Positions 52,423-61,865 of a DNA stretch of 64,000 nt are shown here, one piece after another. Source of the stretch: Sphingomonas taxi (GTDB lineage Bacteria > Pseudomonadota > Alphaproteobacteria > Sphingomonadales > Sphingomonadaceae). The stretch is taken from positions 2,103,001-2,167,000 of the forward strand of contig NZ_CP009571.1 of assembly GCF_000764535.1 (NCBI RefSeq), written 5' to 3'. A program made the position numbers and the translations under genes. Position 1 is the stretch's first letter. The number at the start of each line of letters is the position of its first letter. The notes below the pieces were generated by a model. It made no database searches. It had not been told where the DNA came from and worked only from the letters and a program-made list of their open reading frames with translations.

Positions 52423-52946
52423 CCACCGAAACCGTCTGGAAGGGCAAATACCTTTCCGTCCGCAAGAGCGGCACCTGGGAATATGCCGAGCGGATCGGCG
52501 CGATCGCCGCGGCGGTGATCGTCGCGATCGACGGCGAGGGGCAGCTGTTGCTGGTCGAGCAGCATCGCGTGCCGTTGGGCCGCACCTGTCTCGAACTGCC
52601 CGCCGGGCTGGTCGGCGACGAGAGTGCCGGTGAGAGCGTCGCGGAGGCGGCTCGGCGCGAACTGGAGGAAGAGACCGGCTATCACGCCGCCTTCGTCGAG
52701 GAGCGCGGCGAATATTTCTCGTCGCCGGGCATGACGTCGGAAAGCTTCACCTTGATGCTCGCCACTGGGCTGACGCGGACCGGCGAGGGCGGCGGCGATG
52801 CGCAGGAGAATATCACCGTCCACCGCGTCGCGCCTGAGGCGGTCGCGGGCTTCGTCGCCACCAAACGGCGCGAGGGGGTGGCGATCGACGCCAAGATGCT
52901 GTTGCTGCTGGGCAGCGGGTTGCTCGAGGAAGTGGCGGGCCGGTAG
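52419..52946 (+). CDS. Nudix hydrolase, ADP-ribose pyrophosphatase-like
   Basis: 175 residues. The Nudix box follows ELPAGLVGDESAGESVAEAA with R-R-E-L-E-E-E-T-G-Y, and the N-terminal WEYAERIGAIAAAVIVAI plus VEQHRVPLGRTCLELPAG matches ADPRases, where the P-A-G and the E-x-E-x3 pattern position two metals. It ends the lemA operon by overlap; a functional link to LemA/TPM is not evident. Confidence 0.88.
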   Translation: MTTETVWKGKYLSVRKSGTWEYAERIGAIAAAVIVAIDGEGQLLLVEQHRVPLGRTCLELPAGLVGDESAGESVAEAARRELEEETGYHAAFVEERGEYFSSPGMTSESFTLMLATGLTRTGEGGGDAQENITVHRVAPEAVAGFVATKRREGVAIDAKMLLLLGSGLLEEVAGR

Positions 52947-52986
52947 CCTGCGCGGCGAATAGGTTCGCGACACGCCCCCACGCCCG

Positions 52987-53090
52987 TCACCCCGGACTCG
53001 TTCCGGGGTCCACTTCGCGGCTAGGTGCATGGCTGGAGGCTCCATCCGCGCGCTTGCGGCCCGGTGGACCCCAGAACAAGTCCGGGGTGA
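52987..53090. repeat. 102-bp palindromic element, family A copy 4
   Basis: Arms at 52987-53013 and 53064-53090 match the family A ends with single changes (CTCG for CTTG, CCAG for CCCG). The interior, read inverted, starts CGGGCCGCAAGC like copies 2 and 3 but has diverged in its middle. It lies between convergent genes. Confidence 0.85.
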
Positions 53091-53134
53091 CGGGCGGGTT
53101 TGAGTGAGACTTACCCCTAAAAACGACGTCCGGC

Positions 53135-53416
53135 TTACCGGAAATTGTCGGCGTAGGCCTGCAGCTTCAGCTTTCGCTCGGGTGCCGGGATCAGCTCGTA
53201 ATCGAAGCCCTGCGCCTCGCAATAGGCGATCGCCGCCTCCTGCGTCGGGAAGCTCAGCTTCACCTGCTCGCGCGTGTCGCCGCTGCCGGCCCAGCCGGTG
53301 AGCGGATCGGGCTGTTTCGGCTCGGCGGGCTCGAATTCGAGGCTCCACGTCTGGGTCCGGGCTTTGCCGGACTGCATCGCGTTCTTGGGGCGCTGGAAGA
53401 TACGGGCGGTAGGCAT
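53135..53416 (-). CDS. NDUFS4-like (ETC complex I accessory) protein
   Basis: 93 residues, starting MPTARIFQRPKNAMQSGKART, with the central W-S-L-E-F-E, DPLTGWAGSGDTREQVKLSF and Q-E-A-AIAYCEAQG. This is the mitochondrial 18-kDa complex I subunit family as found in alphaproteobacteria, where it stabilises NADH dehydrogenase. The gene is 9 bp upstream of nothing co-directional except hrpB's far end; hrpB lies upstream and may co-transcribe. Confidence 0.88.
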   Translation of the reverse strand: MPTARIFQRPKNAMQSGKARTQTWSLEFEPAEPKQPDPLTGWAGSGDTREQVKLSFPTQEAAIAYCEAQGFDYELIPAPERKLKLQAYADNFR

Positions 53417-53425
53417 GGCGGCTCC

Positions 53426-55861
53426 TTAGCGCGTCCCGGCGGCGCGCGCATCCGCCTTTTTGGTGCGCAGCGTCGCGGTCGCGGCGGCGGGATCGTCGGG
53501 CCAGGGATGTTTGGGATAGCGGCCGCGCATCTCCTTCGCCACCGCGCTCCAGCTCCCCGCCCAGAAGCCCGGCAGGTCGCGCGTCGTCTGGATCGGCCGG
53601 CCCGCGGGCGAGGTCAGGCTGAGCACCAGCGGCACCCGCTCCGATCCGATCCGCGGATGCTCGGCGAGCCCGAACAGCGCCTGCACGCGCAGCTCAACTT
53701 TGGGGCCGCCCTCCGCCGCATAATCGATGGCGTGCGTGCTGCCGGCGGGGCTCGTGAAATCGGCGGGCGCGAGCCGGTCGACGTGCCGCATGCCGTCCCA
53801 GCCGATCAGGTTGCGGATCGCATCGGTCAGCGCACCGCCGGGGATCGCGTCGAGCCGCCGCTTGCCCGCGAGCAGCGGCGGCAGCCATTCGTCGAGCCGC
53901 TCGACCAGCATCGCGTCGAGCCCGATCCCGGCATAGCGCGCGCGCGCTTTCAGCACCTCGCCGCCCTCGCGCCACGGCAGCAGCGCGAGGCCATGCGTCT
54001 GCACGCCTTCGAGCAGCGCCGCCGCCACCGCCGCGGGATCGGCCTGCGAATCGGGTCCGGACGACAGCCGCAGCGCGCCGAGCCGCCGCTCGCGCAATGT
54101 CGTCACGCCACCGGTCGCCGGATCGAAATCCACCGTCCGGTGCGTCTCGATCCGGTCGGCGAACAACCGTTCGATCGTCGCCAGCGTAATCGGCGCGGCG
54201 GCGAGGATGCGCGCGCCCGACGCCGCCCCCTGCGTCTCCGCCACCGCCAGCCAGTCGCTGCGCGCCAATGCGGTCGTCGGATCGAGCCGGAAGCCGCGTC
54301 CGCCGACCGACGCCCAATATTCGCCGCTGGCATCGCGCGCGCGCGCGATCCGGTCGGGGAAGGCAAGCGCGATCGCCACCTCGACGCCCTCGGCGCTGCC
54401 GCCGTCGCCGACCAGCTTCGCCCATCGTTCGGCGAGCTTGCATGCCGCCACCGCCTTGGTGCCGCGCTCGCCACGCCAGCGCCGCAACCGCGCGTCGAGA
54501 TCGGGATCGTTGCCGCCGAGCCCGCGCTCCGACAGCAGCACCGCGACCTCGGCGGCGATCCGCCCCTGCCCCATCTCGCCGGCGCGCAGCAGCATATGCG
54601 CGAGCCGCGGCGGCATCGGCATCGCCGCGATCCGCCGCCCGTGCACGGTCGGCCGGCCATCGCCGTCGATCGCCGCCAGCGCCGTCAGCCGTTCGCGTGC
54701 CTCCGCCACCGCCGCGGCGGGCGGCGGATCGAGAAAGGCGAGGTCGCGCGGATCGTGGACGCCCCATAGCGCCGCGGCGAGGACGAGGCCGGACAGATCG
54801 GCCTCGAGGATCTCCGGCGGATCGAACCGCGGCAGGCCGCCGGTGGCCGCCTCCTCCCACAGGCGATAGGCTACGCCCGGCCCGAGTCGCGCCGCACGGC
54901 CGGCGCGCTGGATCACCGCCGCCTGGCTCGCCCGCTCGGTCACCAGCCGCGTCATCCCCGCGGCACGATCGTAGCGCGGCCGTCGCGCCAGTCCCGAATC
55001 GACGACGATGCGGATGCCGTCGAGCGTCAAACTGGTCTCGGCGATCGAGGTGGCGAGCACCAGCTTGCGCCGGCCATCGGGCTCGGGCTTGATCGCGGCA
55101 CGCTGCGCGGCGGGATCGAGGCTGCCGTGCAGTTCGTGGATGACGATATCGTCGGGCAGCCCCGCGAGCCGTTCGGCGGTCCGCTCGATCTCGGCGACGC
55201 CGGGCAGGAAGGCGAGCACGCCGCCCTCCGCCTCGCCGAGCGCGCGGCGGATCGCGCTCGCCATCGCATCCTCGATCCGGCCGTCGCCCGCCCGGCCGAG
55301 GTGGCGCAGCGCGAGCGGATAGCTGCGCCCCTCGCTCTCGATCACCGGCGCATCGCCGAGCAGGCTGGCGAACCGTGCACCGTCGAGCGTCGCCGACATC
55401 GCGACGATGCGCAGGTCGGGCCGCAGCGCCGCTTGCGCGTCGAGCGCCAGCGCGAGGCCGAAATCGCCGTCGAGGCTGCGCTCGTGGACCTCGTCGAACA
55501 GCACCGCCGAGATGCCGGCGAGTTCGGGATCGCTCTGGATGCGCGCAACGAAGATGCCTTCGGTCACCACCGTCACCCGCGTCGCGGCGGAGCGTCGGCT
55601 GTCCATCCGCGTCGCATAGCCGAAGGTGCCGCCGACCGCTTCGCCGGCCAGCGCCGCCATCCGCTCCGCCGCCGCCCGCGCCGCGAGCCGCCGCGGCGAG
55701 AGCAGCAGGACCTCGCCGCTGCACCAGTCCTCGCGGAGCAGCGCGGGTGCGACCGCGGTGGTCTTGCCCGCCCCCGGCGGCGCGACGAGCACCGCATTGG
55801 GCCGCGCGCGCAAGGCGGCGAGCAGATCGGGCAGGACGGCGAGGATCGGCAGGTCGGTCAC
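53426..55861 (-). CDS. hrpB: ATP-dependent RNA helicase HrpB
   Basis: A DEAH/RHA-type helicase of 811 residues. Walker A is A27-P-P-G-A-G-K-T34, the DEVHE box follows ISAVLF, motif III is SATL, and motif VI reads QRAGRAARLGPG. The C-terminal HrpB-specific half contains WLPPLLAGKRRLDAIPGGAL and the conserved LVLSLTSPAGRPIQTTRDLPGFW. The start is GTG at 55861. The cellular role of HrpB is not well defined; other DEAH helicases act on RNA or in peptidoglycan-related regulation. Confidence 0.93.
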   Translation of the reverse strand: MTDLPILAVLPDLLAALRARPNAVLVAPPGAGKTTAVAPALLREDWCSGEVLLLSPRRLAARAAAERMAALAGEAVGGTFGYATRMDSRRSAATRVTVVTEGIFVARIQSDPELAGISAVLFDEVHERSLDGDFGLALALDAQAALRPDLRIVAMSATLDGARFASLLGDAPVIESEGRSYPLALRHLGRAGDGRIEDAMASAIRRALGEAEGGVLAFLPGVAEIERTAERLAGLPDDIVIHELHGSLDPAAQRAAIKPEPDGRRKLVLATSIAETSLTLDGIRIVVDSGLARRPRYDRAAGMTRLVTERASQAAVIQRAGRAARLGPGVAYRLWEEAATGGLPRFDPPEILEADLSGLVLAAALWGVHDPRDLAFLDPPPAAAVAEARERLTALAAIDGDGRPTVHGRRIAAMPMPPRLAHMLLRAGEMGQGRIAAEVAVLLSERGLGGNDPDLDARLRRWRGERGTKAVAACKLAERWAKLVGDGGSAEGVEVAIALAFPDRIARARDASGEYWASVGGRGFRLDPTTALARSDWLAVAETQGAASGARILAAAPITLATIERLFADRIETHRTVDFDPATGGVTTLRERRLGALRLSSGPDSQADPAAVAAALLEGVQTHGLALLPWREGGEVLKARARYAGIGLDAMLVERLDEWLPPLLAGKRRLDAIPGGALTDAIRNLIGWDGMRHVDRLAPADFTSPAGSTHAIDYAAEGGPKVELRVQALFGLAEHPRIGSERVPLVLSLTSPAGRPIQTTRDLPGFWAGSWSAVAKEMRGRYPKHPWPDDPAAATATLRTKKADARAAGTR

Positions 55862-55948
55862 GGTCGCGGCGCCATGCCATGGATCGCCGCGCGACGCGAT
55901 ACGCCCGCGCTGCTATACCCCCGTCGTTCATAACGAAGGAAACACATC

Positions 55949-56272
55949 ATGGGTCTGTTGGACGGCATCCTCGGCCAGGTGGCCGGCAATCCCGCGATCA
56001 CCAATCTCGCCGAACGCATCGGCCTGTCGCCCGAACAGCTGACCGCGGCGATCAGCGCGCTCGGCGAGGCGCACACCCAGCCCGGCGACACCGTCGCGGG
56101 CGCCGCCGATTCGACCGGCCTCTCGCCCGACGTGCTCCAGCAGATCCTCGGCCATCTCGGCGGCGAAGGCGCGCTCGGCAATCTCGGCGCGCTGCTCGGC
56201 GGCGCGAACGGCGAACAGGGCGGCCTCGGCGGCCTGCTCGGCGGCCTTGGCGGGATGTTCGGCAAATCCTGA
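55949..56272 (+). CDS. Small Gly/Leu-rich protein (YidB/DUF937-like)
   Basis: 107 residues. The start MGLLDGILGQVAGNP, the helical IGLSPEQLTAAISALGEA and the C-terminal Gly-rich repeats (LGALLGGANGEQGGLGGLLG) resemble the DUF937/YidB group; the match is weak and the function unknown. A GAAGGA ribosome-binding site precedes the ATG. It is divergent from hrpB with an 87-bp gap. Confidence 0.65.
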   Translation: MGLLDGILGQVAGNPAITNLAERIGLSPEQLTAAISALGEAHTQPGDTVAGAADSTGLSPDVLQQILGHLGGEGALGNLGALLGGANGEQGGLGGLLGGLGGMFGKS

Positions 56273-56283
56273 CGCCGAACCAC

Positions 56284-56363
56284 CGTCATGCCGGACTTGG
56301 TCCGGCATCCGCTTCCTATCGAGCCGGAAGAAGCAGGACCCCGGCGAGAGGCCGGGGTGACGA
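56284..56363. repeat. Palindromic repeat related to family A
   Basis: Two different hairpins, GCCGGACTTGGTCCGGC (56290-56306) and CCCCGGCGAGAGGCCGGGG (56339-56357), flank about 30 bp. The outer ends CGTCATGCC and GGGGTGACG recall families C and A. It separates the YidB-like gene from the CDF gene. Confidence 0.65.
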
Positions 56364-56463
56364 ACCTCGCCGCCAGATGACGAAAAGGTCATCGCCCGCG
56401 TCCTAGTATCTCCCGCCCCGCGGATGATAGGCATGGCACCACGACGGCAGCCGGACGGGACCA

Positions 56464-57399
56464 TTGGGCGGACATCATCACCACGGACACGATCACGGCG
56501 GCCACGACCACGGTCATAGCCACGGCCACGGCCATTCCCACGCCCCCGCGTCGTTCGACCGCGCCTTCGCGATCGGGATCGCGCTCAACATCGCCTATGT
56601 CCTCGCCGAAGGGGGTGCCGGGCTGTGGACCGGCTCGGTCGCGCTGCTCGCCGACGCCGGCCATAATCTGTCCGACGTGCTCGGCCTCGCCGTCGCCTGG
56701 GGCGGGGCGGCGCTGGCGCGGACCGCGCCGACCAAGCGCTTCACCTACGGGCTGAAAGGATCGACGATCCTCGCCGCGCTCGCCAATGCGCTGTTCCTGC
56801 TCGTCGCGCTCGGCGCAATCGTGACCGAGGCGGTGCAGCGGCTCGGCAACCCGCCCGTCGTCGCCGGCCTCACCGTCTCCGTCGTCGCCGGCATCGGCAT
56901 CGCGATCAACGCCTTCACCGCCTGGCTGTTCGCGCGCGGGCGCAAGGGCGACATCAATATCCGCGGTGCCTATCTCCACATGCTGAGCGACGCGATGGTG
57001 TCGGCGGGCGTGGTGCTGGCCGGCGTTGCGATCTGGGCGACCGGCCTGGGGTGGATCGATCCGCTGGTCAGCCTCGTGATCGCCGCACTGATCTTCTGGC
57101 AGACCTGGGGCCTGCTGCGCGAGACGGTCGAGATGAGCCTCGCCGCGGTGCCGCGGGCGATCGATTACGATGCGGTCACCGGCGCGCTCGAGGCGCTGCC
57201 TGGCGTGACCAAGGTCCACGACCTGCACATCTGGGCGATGTCGACCACCGAGCCGGTGCTGACTGCGCATCTGGTGATCCCGACCGGTCATCCCGGAGAC
57301 GGTTTCCTCGTCGCGGCGCGCGGCATGTTGCACGAGCGGTTCGCGATCGGCCACGCGACCTTGCAGGTCGAAATGGGTGGGGAGTGCGTCGCGTGTTGA
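56464..57399 (+). CDS. Cation diffusion facilitator (ZitB/CzcD type)
   Basis: An inner-membrane Zn2+/divalent-cation:H+ antiporter of 311 residues. The first 26 residues are His/Gly/Asp-rich (GGHHHHGHDHGGHDHGHSHG), a metal-binding tail. Six helices follow, with LLADAGHNLSDVLGLAV (H-x3-D of TM2) and YLHMLSDAMVSAGVV (H-x3-D of TM5). The C-terminal cytosolic domain includes GVTKVHDLHIWAMSTTEPVLTAH. The start appears to be TTG at 56464, as no ATG is in frame upstream. Confidence 0.92.
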   Translation: MGGHHHHGHDHGGHDHGHSHGHGHSHAPASFDRAFAIGIALNIAYVLAEGGAGLWTGSVALLADAGHNLSDVLGLAVAWGGAALARTAPTKRFTYGLKGSTILAALANALFLLVALGAIVTEAVQRLGNPPVVAGLTVSVVAGIGIAINAFTAWLFARGRKGDINIRGAYLHMLSDAMVSAGVVLAGVAIWATGLGWIDPLVSLVIAALIFWQTWGLLRETVEMSLAAVPRAIDYDAVTGALEALPGVTKVHDLHIWAMSTTEPVLTAHLVIPTGHPGDGFLVAARGMLHERFAIGHATLQVEMGGECVAC

Positions 57400-57416
57400 A
57401 GCGCGCCCCCTAGCCC

Positions 57417-58427
57417 TCAATAGGCCCGCGCGACCGCGAACTCGACCGCCTCGATCATCGCGTCCTTGGCCTTGCCGTTGGCGAAGCCGCCGATCGCGTC
57501 GATCGCGCGCTGGCCGTAATGGCGGGCGCGGGCAAGCGTGTCGTCGACCGAACGCGTCTTGCGCACCAGATCGATGGCGTGGGCGAAATCCGCGTCGGAC
57601 TGGCGCCGCCCCTCGATCGCGTCCTTCCAGAACTTGCGATCCTCCGCGTCGCCGCGGGCGTAGGCGAGGATCACGGGCAGCGTCATCTTGCCCTCGCGGA
57701 AATCGTCGCCGGCATCCTTGCCCATCGTCCCCGCGTCCGACACGTAATCGATCGCGTCGTCGACGAGCTGGAAGGCGATGCCGAGGTTGCGGCCATAAGC
57801 GTCGAGCGCCAGTTCCTCGCCCTCGGGCCGTTCGGCGACCACCGCCGAAATGCGGCAGGCGGCGGCGAACAGCGCCGCGGTCTTGGCGTTGATGATGTCG
57901 AGATAGCGGTCCTCGCCTAAGTCGACGCGGCGCGCGGCGGTGAGCTGGTTGACCTCGCCCTCCGCGATCACCGCCGAGGCGTTCGACAGGATCTTCAGCA
58001 CCTTGAGGCTGCCGTCCTCGACCATCAGCTCGAAGCTGCGGCTGAACAGGAAGTCGCCGACCAGCACGCTCGCCGGATTGCCCCAGATGATGTTGGCGGT
58101 GCGCTTGCCGCGGCGCAGGTCCGACCCGTCGACGACGTCGTCGTGGAGCAGCGTTGCGGTATGGATGAATTCGACCGAGGCGGCGAGGCGGTGGTGCCGC
58201 GTGCCGGTATAGCCGATCAGCCGCGCGCTGCTGAGCGTCAGCATCGGCCGCATCCGCTTGCCGCCGCCGGCGATGAGATGCCCGGCAAGTTCCGGGATCA
58301 GCGGGATTTGCGACTGCATACGGTCGAGGATCACCGTGTTGACGGCGTTCATGTCCCCCGCGACGAGCTGGAGCAGCGGCTCCAGCGACGGTTCGCGGTT
58401 GTCGAGGCGATGGATGGTTGCGGTCAT
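57417..58427 (-). CDS. Polyprenyl (octaprenyl-type) diphosphate synthase
   Basis: Builds the isoprenoid chain for ubiquinone. 336 residues. The GGGKRMRP isoprenyl-diphosphate site, the first Asp-rich motif LLHDDVVDGSDLRRG (D-D-x2-D) and the second QLVDDAIDY are present. In sphingomonads this enzyme commonly makes the Q-10 or Q-8/9 tail; chain length cannot be read reliably. The Met at 58427 (MTATIHRLDNREPSLEPL) is preferred. It is divergent from the chorismate mutase gene. Confidence 0.92.
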   Translation of the reverse strand: MTATIHRLDNREPSLEPLLQLVAGDMNAVNTVILDRMQSQIPLIPELAGHLIAGGGKRMRPMLTLSSARLIGYTGTRHHRLAASVEFIHTATLLHDDVVDGSDLRRGKRTANIIWGNPASVLVGDFLFSRSFELMVEDGSLKVLKILSNASAVIAEGEVNQLTAARRVDLGEDRYLDIINAKTAALFAAACRISAVVAERPEGEELALDAYGRNLGIAFQLVDDAIDYVSDAGTMGKDAGDDFREGKMTLPVILAYARGDAEDRKFWKDAIEGRRQSDADFAHAIDLVRKTRSVDDTLARARHYGQRAIDAIGGFANGKAKDAMIEAVEFAVARAY

Positions 58428-58528
58428 CTCGCCCTGCGCTGTGGCCTCTCGCCTTCGCGAACGCAAGTCTTGCTCGCGGGTGCAACACACCCCATGGGAG
58501 GCGGACAGCGACCAAGGAAAGGCGAGGC

Positions 58529-58807
58529 ATGAGCGACGACGTGCTGCAGGGATATCGCAAGAGCATCGACAACATCGATGCGGCGCTGGTCCATCTGCTC
58601 GCCGAACGGTTCAAGGTGACGCAGGCGGTCGGCCGTCACAAGGCGACCTCGGGCCTGCCCGCCGCCGATCCCGGCCGCGAGGAACGCCAGATCGCGCGGC
58701 TGCGCCGGCTCGCCGAGGAGGCGGAGCTCGATCCCGAATTCAGCGAGAAATTCCTGCGCTTCATCATCGACGAGGTGATCCGTCACCATCAGCAGTTGCG
58801 CGGCTGA
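58529..58807 (+). CDS. Chorismate mutase (AroQ class)
   Basis: Converts chorismate to prephenate for Phe and Tyr synthesis. A 92-residue three-helix AroQ protein: YRKSIDNIDAALVHLLAERF, the K-x3 with VGRHKATSGLPAADPGREERQ, and FLRFIIDEVIRHHQQ. Catalytic Arg and Lys positions fit the family. An AGGAAAGGCGAGG stretch precedes the ATG. Confidence 0.92.
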   Translation: MSDDVLQGYRKSIDNIDAALVHLLAERFKVTQAVGRHKATSGLPAADPGREERQIARLRRLAEEAELDPEFSEKFLRFIIDEVIRHHQQLRG

Positions 58808-58830
58808 GCGCGGCCGACCATCTCCCGTCC

Positions 58831-59214
58831 GTGATCCTGTCCCTGCTCCTCGCCGCCGCCGCGCCGGCGGTCCCGCCGTCGGCGGCGATCCTCGGCACCT
58901 GGCACAATCCCAAGAACAGCGTCGCGGTGCGAACCGGGCGCTGCGGCGACAAAGTATGCGGCTGGGTGATCCGCGCCAGCGACAAGGCGAAAAGCGACGT
59001 CGCCGACAAGGGGTATCCGCCGCTGATCGGCACCGCCTTGCTGCGCGACTATAAGGCGGACGGCAAGCGGCGCTGGTCGGGACAGATCTATGTCCCCGAT
59101 ATGGGCCGGGCATTCGGATCGAGCGTCACGATGGTGGACGGCGACACGCTCAACGTACGCGGCTGTCTGATTGGCGGGTTCATCTGCAAGTCGCAGATCT
59201 GGCGGCGCGACTGA
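58831..59214 (+). CDS. Secreted DUF2147 protein
   Basis: 127 residues beginning with a short hydrophobic signal (GTG start, [13 protein letters not shown]). The DUF2147 features are [27 protein letters not shown], and VYVPDMGR-like [12 protein letters not shown] followed by [16 protein letters not shown]. The paired cysteines suggest disulphides. The function is unknown. The stop overlaps the tmk ATG by one base (TGATG). Confidence 0.82.
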   Translation: MILSLLLAAAAPAVPPSAAILGTWHNPKNSVAVRTGRCGDKVCGWVIRASDKAKSDVADKGYPPLIGTALLRDYKADGKRRWSGQIYVPDMGRAFGSSVTMVDGDTLNVRGCLIGGFICKSQIWRRD

Positions 59215-59852
59215 TGGCGGGGGCGTTCATCGCCGTCGAAGGCGTCGACGGCTCGGGCAAGAGCGGCGTCGTCCGCCGGCTCGTCGCCGGTCTGCAGGCG
59301 CGCGACCACGACGTGGTCGGCACCCGCGAGCCGGGCGGCACGGCGCAGGGCGAGGCGTTGCGCGGGCTGCTGCTGGCGGGCGAGGACGCCGCCTGGGAGC
59401 CGCGCGCGGAACTGCTGCTGATGACCGCGGCACGCGTGCAGCATGTCGCGCGCGTCGTGCTGCCGGCGGTGGCGGCGGGGCGGGTCGTCGTGTCCGATCG
59501 CTACGCCGGGTCGACGCTCGCCTATCAGGGCGCCGGGCGCGGCATGTCGGAAGCGCTGATCCGCGAACTGCACGCCGCGATGGTCGACGATCTGTGGCCG
59601 GACCTGACTTTGGTGCTCGATGTCGATCCGGCGGTGGGGCTGGCGCGCAGCCGCAAACGTCTGTCCGACGGGGGGATCGACGAAGGGCGGTTCGAGAGCC
59701 TCGACCTCGCCTTCCACCAGCGCATCCGCGAGGCGTTCCTGACGCAGGCGGCGGCAGCGCCGGACCGCCACGCGGTGATCGACGCAAGCGACGCACCGGG
59801 AGCGGTGCAGGCGCAGGCGCTCGCCGCGGTGGAACGGTTCCTGACGCGGTAA
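59214..59852 (+). CDS. tmk: Thymidylate kinase
   Basis: Phosphorylates dTMP to dTDP. 212 residues: P-loop G9-V-D-G-S-G-K-S16, [14 protein letters not shown], the [16 protein letters not shown] dTMP/Mg site, and [17 protein letters not shown] leading into the lid region. Coupled to the DUF2147 stop by one-base overlap. Confidence 0.95.
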   Translation: MAGAFIAVEGVDGSGKSGVVRRLVAGLQARDHDVVGTREPGGTAQGEALRGLLLAGEDAAWEPRAELLLMTAARVQHVARVVLPAVAAGRVVVSDRYAGSTLAYQGAGRGMSEALIRELHAAMVDDLWPDLTLVLDVDPAVGLARSRKRLSDGGIDEGRFESLDLAFHQRIREAFLTQAAAAPDRHAVIDASDAPGAVQAQALAAVERFLTR

Positions 59853-59878
59853 ACCCCTCCCCTGAAGGGGAGGGGTTT
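59851..59878. terminator. Bidirectional terminator between tmk and the hydratase
   Basis: AAACCCCTCCCC-TGAA-GGGGAGGGGTTT is a perfect 12-bp stem with a four-base loop, overlapping the tmk stop and lying 6 bp before the convergent hydratase stop. The A/T ends give short T-tracts on both strands. Confidence 0.8.
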
Positions 59879-59884
59879 AGAGCC

Positions 59885-60661
59885 TTACCGCCCCGTCCAC
59901 GCCCCCGGCCGCTTTTCGACGAACGCCGCCATGCCTTCCTTCTGGTCCGCGGTACCGAACAGGCCGTGGAACAACCGCCGCTCGAACTGCACCCCCTGCG
60001 CCAGCGTCGTCTCGAACGCGGCGTTGACCATCTCCTTGTTCGCCAGCACCGCGAGCGGCGCCATACCGGCGATCGTCGCGGCGGTCTTCATCGCTTCCTC
60101 GACCAGGTCCGCCGCGGGGATCACCCGGCTCACCAAACCGGCGCGCTCCGCCTCGGCGGCATCCATCATGCGGCCGGTGAGGCACATCTCCATCGCCTTG
60201 GCCTTGCCGACCGCGCGGGCGAGCCGCTGCGAGCCGCCCATACCGGGGCTGACCGCGAGCTTGACCTCGGGCTGGCCGAACTTGGCGGTGTCGGCGGCGA
60301 GGATGAAGTCGCACATCATCGCCAGCTCGCAGCCGCCGCCGAGCGCATAGCCCGCCACCGCGGCGATGATCGGCTTGCGCGTCGCGGTCAGCGTCTCGTA
60401 TCCGGCGAAATGGTTGCGGCCGTACATCGCGGCGAAGTCCATCGCCTGCATTTCCTTGATGTCCGCCCCCGCCGCGAACGCCTTGGCGCTGCCGGTCAGC
60501 ACCGCGCAGCCCTGATCGAGATCGGCGTCGAACGCCGCCAGCGCGGCGAGCAGGTCGGCGAGCACCTGCGCGTTGAGCGCGTTGAGCGCCTCGGGCCGGT
60601 TGAGCGTGATGAGCGTGACGCGATCGCGCCGCTCGACGAGGATGGTCTGATAATCGGACAC
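59885..60661 (-). CDS. Enoyl-CoA hydratase
   Basis: A crotonase-fold enzyme of 258 residues that hydrates trans-2-enoyl-CoA. The oxyanion segment is [11 protein letters not shown] and the two catalytic Glu lie in [11 protein letters not shown] and [19 protein letters not shown]. The start is the GTG at 60661, eight bases after AGGAG, rather than an ATG 27 bases upstream. It follows the HIBCH gene by 11 bp, so both act in branched-chain or fatty acyl-CoA breakdown. Confidence 0.92.
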   Translation of the reverse strand: MSDYQTILVERRDRVTLITLNRPEALNALNAQVLADLLAALAAFDADLDQGCAVLTGSAKAFAAGADIKEMQAMDFAAMYGRNHFAGYETLTATRKPIIAAVAGYALGGGCELAMMCDFILAADTAKFGQPEVKLAVSPGMGGSQRLARAVGKAKAMEMCLTGRMMDAAEAERAGLVSRVIPAADLVEEAMKTAATIAGMAPLAVLANKEMVNAAFETTLAQGVQFERRLFHGLFGTADQKEGMAAFVEKRPGAWTGR

Positions 60662-60672
60662 GGCGGCTCTCC

Positions 60673-61716
60673 TTATGCGGGCGTCCACGCCTCGCCCTCG
60701 GGCATCGGCGCGAAAATCTGGTCGATGACGTGGTCGGTGACGTCTTCGGCGGTCGGCGGCTGCCAGCGCGGCGTCTGGTCCTTGTCGACGATCACCGCGC
60801 GCACCCCTTCGAGGAAGTCGTGGCGCTGCACGACGCGGCAGGCGACGGCATATTCCTGCACCATCTCGTCGGCGAAGCTCTGCATCAGCCCGCCGTCGTA
60901 GAGCAGCCGCAGCGACACCTTCATCGCCTGCGGCGACTTGGTCCGCAGGATGGCGAGCTGTTCGGCGGCAAAGGCGCCGTCGTCGGCTTCAAGCGTCGCC
61001 AGCACGTCCTCCAGCGTGTCGGAGGCGAACAGCCGGTCGATCTCGTCGCGGTGCGACAGCAGCTTGGCGGCCGGCGGCGTCACGGCGAGCCGATCGAGCG
61101 CACCGTCGATATCGCGCGGATCGGCGACGATCGCCGCCTTGGCGGCTTCCACCGCGGCGGCAGGCAGATAATGCGTCGCGAGCCCCAGCGCATGCGCCTC
61201 GGCGCCGTCGAGGCGATGGCCGGTAAGCGCGAGGAACTGACCGATCCGTCCCGGCAGCCGCGCCAGATACCAGCCGCCACCGACATCGGGGAACAGGCCG
61301 ATCCCCGTCTCCGGCATCGCGAATCGCGTATTCTCGGTGGCGATGCGGTAGCGGCAGGGCAAGGCGATGCCGACACCGCCGCCCATCGTCACCCCATCCA
61401 TCACCGACACCGTCGGCTTGGCATAGGTGAAGAGCCGGTGGTTGAGCCGGTATTCGCTGAGGAAGAAACCGCGCGCCGCCGCGCCGTCGGTCGCGCCGCT
61501 CTCGCTCAGCATGCGGATGTCGCCCCCGGCACAGAAGCCGCGCCCCTCGGCATGGTCGAGCAGCACCGCGGCGACGTCGGCGTCGCTCCGCCACGCCTCC
61601 AGCGCGGCGAGCATGCCGTCGCACATGGCGCGGTTGAGCGCATGCAGCGCCTTGGGACGGTTGAGGCGCAGCCGGCCGACGGCACCCTCTGTCTGGATCA
61701 GCAGGTCATCGCTCAT
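60673..61716 (-). CDS. 3-Hydroxyisobutyryl-CoA hydrolase
   Basis: 347 residues, longer than the hydratases. The HIBCH form of the crotonase fold: [52 protein letters not shown] and [24 protein letters not shown]. It releases CoA from 3-hydroxyisobutyryl-CoA in valine breakdown. The Met at 61716 ([11 protein letters not shown]) is chosen over the longer frame. It is the first gene of a two-gene unit with the enoyl-CoA hydratase. Confidence 0.93.
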   Translation of the reverse strand: MSDDLLIQTEGAVGRLRLNRPKALHALNRAMCDGMLAALEAWRSDADVAAVLLDHAEGRGFCAGGDIRMLSESGATDGAAARGFFLSEYRLNHRLFTYAKPTVSVMDGVTMGGGVGIALPCRYRIATENTRFAMPETGIGLFPDVGGGWYLARLPGRIGQFLALTGHRLDGAEAHALGLATHYLPAAAVEAAKAAIVADPRDIDGALDRLAVTPPAAKLLSHRDEIDRLFASDTLEDVLATLEADDGAFAAEQLAILRTKSPQAMKVSLRLLYDGGLMQSFADEMVQEYAVACRVVQRHDFLEGVRAVIVDKDQTPRWQPPTAEDVTDHVIDQIFAPMPEGEAWTPA

Positions 61717-61865
61717 CCCCCGCCTTTGACCCGCGCGGGTCGCGGCGTCCATACCGGATCGACGAAACCGCGTGCCTGTACGGCGTGGAATAGTCCGTCG
61801 CGGACGGGACGGCACAGCAATGGACCGCATCGGTCAACGAGCAGCGCGGAAGCTTCCGGGCCTCC

